This document shows positions 58,840 through 64,000 of a stretch of 64,000 nucleotides of DNA, piece by piece. The notes beneath the pieces are model-generated. The model was given only the letters and a program-made list of their open reading frames with translations. It searched no databases and had not been told where the DNA came from. How positions within the stretch are numbered: the stretch's first letter is position 1; every line of letters starts with the position of its first letter. Source of the DNA: Betaproteobacteria bacterium (GTDB lineage Bacteria > Pseudomonadota > Gammaproteobacteria > Burkholderiales > Usitatibacteraceae); NCBI GenBank assembly GCA_016720855.1, contig JADKJU010000002.1, forward strand, positions 434,001-498,000, written 5' to 3'. Both the position numbers and the translations under genes were made by a program.

Positions 58840-60240
58840 CTAGGCGGCGCGGTCGATTTTCAGGTCCTGTACCTTGCGCGTGAGCGTGTTCCGGCCGATG
58901 CCGAGCAGGCTGGCCGCCTCGATTCGCCGCCCGCCGGTGTGGGCGAGGGCGCGGGTGATGAGGGCGGTTTCGAAGTCGCGCGTCAGCGCCGGCGCGATGC
59001 CTGTCTCGCCGCGCGCCAGGCGCGCCGCGACTTCGCGCTCGAGCGCGCCGAGCCATCCGCCATCGTCCGGGGCTGCGGCCGCGGAAACCTCGCCGCGTAT
59101 CTCCGGAGGAAGATCCGCCACGTCGACGACCTGGCCCGGCGCCATGACCGTGACCCAGTGGCAGAGGTTCTCGAGCTGGCGCACGTTGCCGGGCAGGTCG
59201 CGCGTCGCCAGGAACTGGACAGCGGCGTCGGTGAGGCGCTTGCCATCGACGCCGAGTTCGCGCGCGCTCTTCGCCAGGAAGTGACGGGCGAGTACCGGGA
59301 TGTCCTCGCGGCGTTCGCGAAGGCTGGGAAGCCGCAGGCGGATCACGTTCAGGCGATGGAACAGGTCCTCGCGAAACAGGCCCAGCTTCACGCGCGCCTC
59401 GAGATCCTGGTGGGTGGCCGCAATGACGCGCACGCTTGCGGTGATCGGCGTATGGCCGCCCACGCGGTAGAACTGTCCGTCCGAAAGGACGCGCAGGAGC
59501 CTCGTCTGCAGGTCCTGCGGCATGTCGCCGATCTCGTCCAGGAAGAGCGTTCCGCCCTCGGCCTGCTCGAAGCGGCCGCGGCGCATCGCCTGTGCCCCGG
59601 TGAACGCTCCGCGCTCGTGGCCGAAGAGCTCGCTCTCGAGCAAGTCCTTGGGGATGGCGGCCGTATTGATGGCGATGAAAGCCTTGCCGGCGCGGGGGCT
59701 GTGGCGGTGCAGCGCACGCGCCACCAGCTCCTTGCCCGTGCCGGACTCGCCGGTGATCAGGACGGTGGCGTGAGACTGCGACAGCCGGCCGATCGCGCGG
59801 AAGACCTCCTGCATCGCGAAAGCCTGTCCGAGGATCTCGGGCGTATCGCCGTCCGCCGGCGGCGCCTCGACCCGCCGGCGACTCTCCTCCAGGGCTCGGC
59901 GAATCAGCTCCACCGCGTGGTCGACATCGAAGGGCTTCGGCAGGTACTCGAACGCGCCCCCCTGGAAGGCGGCCACCGCGCTTTCCAGGTCGGAATACGC
60001 CGTCATGATGATCACCGGCGTCGTGGGCAGGCGCTCCTTGAACGCCTGCATGAACTCGATCCCCGCGAGCCCCGGCATGCGGATGTCGCTCACCACGACC
60101 CGGGGGGACTGCGTGTCGAGGAGGTCGAGCGCCTCACGGGCGGTGGCAAAGGTGCGGTGGTCGATGCCTTCGCGGGTGAGCGCCTTCTCGAAGACCCAGC
60201 GGATCGAGCGGTCGTCGTCGATGATCCAGACGGGGTTCAT
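58840..60240 (-). CDS. ntrC: nitrogen regulation response regulator NtrC
   Basis: Sigma-54 activator of nitrogen-limitation genes. The 466-residue product has a receiver domain (WIIDDDRSIRWVF, phospho-acceptor Asp52 in VVVSDIRMPG), an AAA+ domain with GESGTGKELVARALHRHS, the sigma-54 contact loop GAFTGA and GGTLFLDEIGDMP, and a C-terminal Fis-type helix-turn-helix (RRIEAASLLGIGRNTLTRKV). ATG 60240 gives the family length; further upstream codons overlap ntrB. It starts 17 bases after the ntrB stop. Confidence 0.96.
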   Translation of the reverse strand: MNPVWIIDDDRSIRWVFEKALTREGIDHRTFATAREALDLLDTQSPRVVVSDIRMPGLAGIEFMQAFKERLPTTPVIIMTAYSDLESAVAAFQGGAFEYLPKPFDVDHAVELIRRALEESRRRVEAPPADGDTPEILGQAFAMQEVFRAIGRLSQSHATVLITGESGTGKELVARALHRHSPRAGKAFIAINTAAIPKDLLESELFGHERGAFTGAQAMRRGRFEQAEGGTLFLDEIGDMPQDLQTRLLRVLSDGQFYRVGGHTPITASVRVIAATHQDLEARVKLGLFREDLFHRLNVIRLRLPSLRERREDIPVLARHFLAKSARELGVDGKRLTDAAVQFLATRDLPGNVRQLENLCHWVTVMAPGQVVDVADLPPEIRGEVSAAAAPDDGGWLGALEREVAARLARGETGIAPALTRDFETALITRALAHTGGRRIEAASLLGIGRNTLTRKVQDLKIDRAA

Positions 60241-60257
60241 TTCGTCGCCTTCCATTG

Positions 60258-61322
60258 TCATTGGGGCACGAGCCCGGCTTGCTCCACGCTGCGAACGGGC
60301 AGGAGGATCGTGAAGCACGTCCGCCCCGGGGAGCTCTCGAACTCGATGAGTCCATGGTGCTGGTGAACATAGTTCTGCGCGAGCGGGAGCCCGAGCCCGG
60401 TGCCGCCGTCCCGGCCGCTCACCAGCGGGAAGAAGATCCTCCCTGCGAGTTCGTCCGGCACCCCCGGGCCGTTGTCCTCGATTTCGATCGCCACCGCGTG
60501 GCGGTAGCGTGTCCTGGCGATCGTTGCCTGGCGCGTGATCCTGGTGCGGAAGCGGATCTCGCCTCGACCGGCCATCGCCTGCGCGGCGTTCCTGGCCACG
60601 TTGAGGATCGCCTGGATCAGGCTCTCCTTGTCCCCCGGCAGGTCCGGCAGGCTCGGGTCATAGTCGCGGCGGATCACGAGTCCGCCGGAATTTTCGGCCG
60701 TCAGCAGCGTCTTCACGCGCTCCATCACCTCGTGCACGTTGAGCATCTCGATCTGGGGGAGGCGATGCGGCGTGAGCATCCGGTTCATGAGCGACTGCAG
60801 GCGATCCGTTTCCTTCACGATCACCTGCGTGAACTCCTTCAGGTCGGGTTCCGGAAGCTCGCGTTCGAGGAGCTGCGCCGCGCCGCGAATGCCGCCCAGG
60901 GGGTTCTTGATCTCGTGCGCGAGGTTGCGGATCAGCTCCCGGTTGGCCTGCTGCTGCTCGAGGAGCTTGGCCTCCCGTGCGATGCGCAGCTGCTGGTCGA
61001 GCTCATGCAGTTCGATGAGGAGCCTGGCGCCTTCCTCATCGACGGGCACGGCCACGCATTGCACCGTCACGGCCTGGCCGCCCAGCTCGAGGCTGAGCTC
61101 GTTCTCGTTGAAGCCCGTATCGTCCGCCACGGCTTGCGCGAGGAGCTCCAGGAACCGCTCGTTGCCGGGCAACACCTTCGCCGCGGCCGCGCCCAGCAGG
61201 TGCTTCCTGCCGTGGGCAAGTAGCGTCTCGGCGGCGGGATTTGCGTACATCACCTGGAGGTGCTCGTCGAGCATCAGCACGGCGGTAGCGAGCAGCTCGA
61301 GCCCCGGAAACGGCGTCGTCAC
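60258..61322 (-). CDS. ntrB: nitrogen regulation sensor histidine kinase NtrB
   Basis: Cytoplasmic kinase that controls NtrC phosphorylation in response to PII. From GTG 61322 (preceded by CGGAG) the product is 354 residues: a PAS domain (LMLDEHLQVMYANPAAETLL, residues 15-95), the H-box NLAHEIKNPLGGIRGAAQLL with His136, and ATPase boxes ILNVARNAAQAM, IEIEDNGPGVP and DGGTGLGLPLAQNYV. No membrane helix. The open frame extends upstream, but those codons have no family resemblance and reach into the next gene. Confidence 0.94.
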   Translation of the reverse strand: MTTPFPGLELLATAVLMLDEHLQVMYANPAAETLLAHGRKHLLGAAAAKVLPGNERFLELLAQAVADDTGFNENELSLELGGQAVTVQCVAVPVDEEGARLLIELHELDQQLRIAREAKLLEQQQANRELIRNLAHEIKNPLGGIRGAAQLLERELPEPDLKEFTQVIVKETDRLQSLMNRMLTPHRLPQIEMLNVHEVMERVKTLLTAENSGGLVIRRDYDPSLPDLPGDKESLIQAILNVARNAAQAMAGRGEIRFRTRITRQATIARTRYRHAVAIEIEDNGPGVPDELAGRIFFPLVSGRDGGTGLGLPLAQNYVHQHHGLIEFESSPGRTCFTILLPVRSVEQAGLVPQ

Positions 61323-61419
61323 GCTGGCCTGCTCCGGAGGCGATTGCCAATGGTCGCGCCAGCGAAGCGTGCTGGCGCGTCGGCAGAAGGGGGATGCCGG
61401 AAGGGGAGACTGCGCGAGG

Positions 61420-61992
61420 CTAGGGCTTGAGCGCGCCGAGCTCTTTCTTGAGCGCCTCGATATTCTTCTCGTGCTCGGCGACGGTGGCCTGCAACCCCCG
61501 GATGCGTCCGGACGCGCGATCGATGTTCGCGCGTATTTCCGCCTGCTGCGCGGGAGTCGGCTCTTGAGTCTGTTGCGCGATGCGCACTGCGGCAATGAGC
61601 GTCGGATTCTGCTGTTCCTGAAGGAGGGCCTTTCGCGCTTCCCCGAGGGTCTTCTCCTCCTGGACGAGCTCGTCCTCGAGAATCCTGCGGCGAACGTCGT
61701 CGCGTCCCTTCTGGGTATTCCGATCGATCGAGGCGACGGTCACCGGAAGCTGCCGCGGGGTCACCACGGCGACGGAGGGTTTGACGGTCTGCTTGTCGGG
61801 TGCCTTGCCCGCCTGGGGCGCGATTCCCTGGATCGTGCTCAGTGGTTCGAGGTCCAGCACGGTCGCGCCCTTCATCGGGCGATTCGAATAGGTCACGCGC
61901 CCGCTCTCGTCGACGTGCTTGTAGATCGTCGTCTGCGCGAACGCCAACGGCGAGGCAAGGCTTACTGCAACACCGATCCAGAGCGCTTTCAT
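61420..61992 (-). CDS. exported DUF4124 protein with coiled-coil tail
   Basis: A 190-residue periplasmic protein. The signal peptide ends at LAFAQ (about residue 19). DUF4124 segment TIYKHVDESGRVTYSNRPMKG follows, then a charged helical region (RRRILEDELVQEEKTLGEA and RIRGLQATVAEHEKNIEAL). The function of DUF4124 is unknown. A protein of this kind between glnA and ntrBC is common in betaproteobacteria. Start is ATG 61992 or GTG 61995. Confidence 0.83.
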   Translation of the reverse strand: MKALWIGVAVSLASPLAFAQTTIYKHVDESGRVTYSNRPMKGATVLDLEPLSTIQGIAPQAGKAPDKQTVKPSVAVVTPRQLPVTVASIDRNTQKGRDDVRRRILEDELVQEEKTLGEARKALLQEQQNPTLIAAVRIAQQTQEPTPAQQAEIRANIDRASGRIRGLQATVAEHEKNIEALKKELGALKP

Positions 61993-62134
61993 CACGCACT
62001 CCCACAGGCGACAGGGGAGGATCAGGATAGGGAGCGGTCATCGAAAAAGTCAACAAGATCAAAGGCCTAGCCGGAAAATGCCCCATACGTTGTGGTTTGG
62101 CGTCGCGCCGACCACAAGCTGCGGCGTCGCGGCG

Positions 62135-62166
62135 AAAAAGAAAAGGGGCGGACGGGGCCGCCCCTT
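62135..62166 (-). terminator. intrinsic terminator of glnA
   Basis: On the minus strand, stem AAGGGGCGG (62166-62158) with CCGCCCCTT (62151-62143) and a 6-base loop, followed by a T-rich run (TTTTCTTTTT, 62144-62135). It lies 25 bases after the glnA stop codon and separates glnA from the DUF4124-ntrBC genes. Confidence 0.85.
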
Positions 62167-62190
62167 GTCCGGTGTTAGCCCCGCGACGCG

Positions 62191-63600
62191 TCAGGCCGAG
62201 TAGTACATGTCGTATTCGACCGGATGCGTGGTCATGCGGAAGCGAGTGACCTCCTCCTGCTTGAGCGCGATGTATGCGTCGATGAGGTCGTTGGAAAAGA
62301 CGCCGCCGCGCGTGAGGAACTCGCGGTCCTTGTCGAGGTAGTCGAGCGCCTGGTCGAGCGAGGAGCACACGGTCGGGATCTTCGCGTCCTCTTCCGGCGG
62401 AAGGTCGTAGAGGTTCTTGTCGGCCGGGTCGCCGGGGTGGATCTTGTTCTGCACCCCGTCGAGGCCCGCCATCAGCATCGCGGCAAACGCGAGGTAGGGA
62501 TTGGCGGTCGGGTCCGGGAAGCGCACCTCGATGCGGCGGCCCTTCGGGCTGGTCACGAACGGGATGCGGATCGAAGCCGAGCGGTTGCGCGACGAATAGG
62601 CAAGTTTAACGGGCGCCTCGAAGCCGGGAACCAGGCGTTTGTAGGAGTTCGTGCCGGGGTTCGTGATGGCGTTGAGGGCGCGAGCATGCTTGATGATGCC
62701 GCCAATGTAGTAGAGCGCGAAGTCGGACAGGCCCGCGTAGCCGTCGCCGGCGAAAAGGTTCTGGCCGCCCTTCCAGATCGACTGGTGCACATGCATGCCG
62801 GAGCCGTTGTCGCCCACGACGGGCTTGGGCATGAAGGTCGCGGTCTTGCCATACGAGCGCGCGACGTTCCACACGGTGTACTTGAGGATCTGCGACCAGT
62901 CGGCGCGCTTCACCAGCGACTCGAATTTCGTGCCGATCTCGCACTGGCCGGGGCCGGCGACCTCGTGGTGGTGCACTTCCACTTCCACGCCCTGCTCCTC
63001 GAGCGCGAGGCACATCGCCGAGCGGATGTCCTGCAGTGCGTCGACCGGGGGCACCGGGAAGTAACCGCCCTTCACGCAGGGGCGGTGGCCCAGGTTGCCT
63101 CCCTCGAATTTCTCGTCGGTGGACCAGGGAGCCTCCTCCGAGAAGATCTTGCAGTAGGAGCCCGACATGTCCACCTTCCACTCGACCGCGTCGAAGATGA
63201 AGAACTCGGGCTCCGGACCGAAATAAGCGACGTCTCCGATGCCGGTGGACTTGAGGTAGGCCTCGGCGCGGTGCGCGAGCGATCGCGGATCGCGGTCATA
63301 TCCCTTGCCGGTGGACGGCTCGTGCACGTCGCAGGACAGGACGAGTGTCGATTCGTCCATGAACGGGTCCATGCGCGCGGAACCCGGGTCCGGCATGAGC
63401 AGCATGTCCGAGGCCTCGATGCCCTTCCAGCCCGCGATCGACGAACCGTCGAACGCGTGGCCGGAAATGAATTTGTCCTGGTCGAACATCTTGACCGGCA
63501 CGGTGACGTGCTGTTCCTTGCCCTTCGTGTCGGTGAAACGCAGGTCCACGAACTTGACCTCGTTTTCCTTGATCATCTTGAAGACATCGGCCGCTGCCAT
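62191..63600 (-). CDS. glnA: glutamine synthetase, type I
   Basis: Central ammonium-assimilating enzyme, ATP-dependent, dodecameric. The 469-residue product has VDLRFTDTKGKEQHVTVPV, FDGSSIAGWKGIEASDM (near residue 50), the GS ATP motif KPVVGDNGSGMHVHQSIW and, at about residue 398, the Tyr of NLYDLPPEE that GlnE adenylylates in enterics. So adenylylation control is likely. ATG 63600 follows AGGAGA; frame extension to 63696 overlaps the sigma-54 promoter and is rejected. NtrC sites lie upstream. Confidence 0.97.
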   Translation of the reverse strand: MAAADVFKMIKENEVKFVDLRFTDTKGKEQHVTVPVKMFDQDKFISGHAFDGSSIAGWKGIEASDMLLMPDPGSARMDPFMDESTLVLSCDVHEPSTGKGYDRDPRSLAHRAEAYLKSTGIGDVAYFGPEPEFFIFDAVEWKVDMSGSYCKIFSEEAPWSTDEKFEGGNLGHRPCVKGGYFPVPPVDALQDIRSAMCLALEEQGVEVEVHHHEVAGPGQCEIGTKFESLVKRADWSQILKYTVWNVARSYGKTATFMPKPVVGDNGSGMHVHQSIWKGGQNLFAGDGYAGLSDFALYYIGGIIKHARALNAITNPGTNSYKRLVPGFEAPVKLAYSSRNRSASIRIPFVTSPKGRRIEVRFPDPTANPYLAFAAMLMAGLDGVQNKIHPGDPADKNLYDLPPEEDAKIPTVCSSLDQALDYLDKDREFLTRGGVFSNDLIDAYIALKQEEVTRFRMTTHPVEYDMYYSA

Positions 63601-63679
63601 GACTCTTTCTCCTGGTTGAGGGATGACGCCCCAGAATGGGGAATGGATCGGATAGATTAACGGTTGGAGCCCATGGAAT

Positions 63680-63695
63680 AGCAGAAAGCATGCCA
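63680..63695 (-). promoter_or_regulatory. sigma-54 (-24/-12) promoter of glnA
   Basis: On the minus strand TGGCATGCTTTCTGCT: GG and GC dinucleotides are separated by ten bases, as in TGGCAC-N5-TTGCW. Two mismatches from consensus. The expected transcription start is about 63669, giving a leader of about 70 bases before the glnA ATG at 63600. Confidence 0.7.
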
Positions 63696-63756
63696 CGAGA
63701 CTTGGCTTTCAAGCTATTGATTTACAATGATTTGAATCGGTCAGGCCGGTAACGGC

Positions 63757-63771
63757 GCACGCTTACGGTGC
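63757..63771. promoter_or_regulatory. NtrC-binding site (promoter-proximal)
   Basis: GCACG-CTTAC-GGTGC fits the NtrC half-site pattern GCACY-N5-RGTGC except one base. Its centre is about 95 bases upstream of the predicted glnA start. Confidence 0.65.
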
Positions 63772-63786
63772 ATCCGGTATGCGTCC

Positions 63787-63801
63787 GCACCATAATTGTG
63801 C
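63787..63801. promoter_or_regulatory. NtrC-binding site (promoter-distal)
   Basis: GCACC-ATAAT-TGTGC fits GCACY-N5-RGTGC except one base. Its centre is 30 bp from the other site, close to three helical turns, so two NtrC dimers would lie on the same DNA face, as at enteric glnA. Confidence 0.65.
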
Positions 63802-63930
63802 AATCGGATGCCGGGTTCCTTTTTGAACGATCACTATATATAGGAATCGCGACGGGCATCTTCCGACAGCTATCATGGCGCCGGGCGCAATGCCCGCTTT
63901 TCGCCTGGATCAAGAATCGCTCCGGAATCA

Positions 63931-64000
63931 ATGGACCGTTACGTCGTCATCGGAAATCCCGTCGCGCACTCCCTCTCGCCGGAGATCCACGCGCGTTTTG
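63931..64000 (+). CDS. aroE: shikimate dehydrogenase, 3' part outside window
   Basis: Only the first 23 codons are present. They read MDRYVVIGNPVAHSLSPEIH, the AroE N-terminus with the shikimate-binding SxS motif (Ser residues in HSLSP). The enzyme reduces 3-dehydroshikimate with NADPH in the aromatic amino acid pathway. Divergent from glnA. Confidence 0.92.
   Translation, partial: MDRYVVIGNPVAHSLSPEIHARF

Larger units (their letters stand above)
63601..63930. other. 330-base intergenic region between glnA and aroE
   Basis: The longest gene-free stretch in the window and more AT-rich than its surroundings. It holds the glnA Shine-Dalgarno, sigma-54 promoter and two NtrC sites. On the aroE side there is a TATATATA run (63835-63842) and TATCAT (63871-63876), either of which could be a -10 for aroE, but neither has a good -35. 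No small ORF with coding character and no RNA gene was seen. Confidence 0.6.

Noticed and set aside
63823..63842. TTGAAC followed by TATATATA as a sigma-70 promoter for aroE
   Set aside because: The spacing between the two is only 6-8 bases, far too short.

Overview
The window is a contiguous piece of a high-GC (GC-rich third codon positions throughout) Gram-negative chromosome. Gene content points to a betaproteobacterium: a DUF3683-type FAD/Fe-S fusion protein, the gshA type first described from Acidithiobacillus, glnA-DUF4124-ntrB-ntrC, algH-ruvX-pyrR-pyrB-pyrC', rnb-tonB and a Xanthomonas-like (xps order) type II secretion operon. Coding density is very high and many neighbours overlap by 1 or 4 bases. 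I saw no tRNA, rRNA, CRISPR array or insertion sequence. The genus cannot be fixed from sequence reading alone.

Layout. 1-7.3 kb: cell-envelope genes: the end of a TolC-like outer membrane channel, LPS core genes waaC-waaA on the minus strand, and a WaaE-like glycosyltransferase running into rmlBACD (dTDP-L-rhamnose). 7.4-18.2 kb: an eleven-gene type II secretion operon, gspE-F-G-H-I-J-K-L-M-N-D. 18.4-22 kb: a small lipoprotein and two exported proteins of unknown function, the first with its own promoter and both followed by terminators. 22-29.7 kb: parvulin, Wzm/Wzt-type glycan ABC exporter, two TPR/GT41 (SPINDLY/OGT-type) proteins and a YqaA-like membrane protein in one apparent operon. 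29.7-35.7 kb: the DUF3683 oxidoreductase, a HIT protein and a putative cyclic-di-GMP-binding protein. 35.7-40.3 kb, minus strand: gshA-gshB and a third TPR/GT41 protein in one coupled operon.

40.4-46.2 kb: a 48-codon small gene coupled to mpl, then a PhzF-like protein, a YqiA-like esterase, an RNB exoribonuclease and a TonB-like protein. 46.2-53.6 kb: DNA photolyase (minus), algH-ruvX-pyrR-pyrB-pyrC' (the last a probable non-catalytic dihydroorotase homologue) and oligopeptidase A. 53.6-58.8 kb: a DUF4124/glutaredoxin-like exported protein, exonuclease III, a GAF-PAS-PAS-GGDEF-EAL protein and an acyltransferase-3 membrane protein. 58.8-63.9 kb, minus strand: ntrC, ntrB, a DUF4124 protein and glnA. 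Upstream of glnA there is a sigma-54 -24/-12 element and two NtrC-type sites 30 bp apart, so this locus carries both the nitrogen regulators and a recognisable target. The window ends in the first codons of aroE.

The most interesting part is 7-30 kb. A secretion machine, two exported proteins that may be its substrates, a parvulin, a glycan exporter and tandem OGT-like proteins lie side by side, which suggests (inference only) a combined secretion and glycosylation region.
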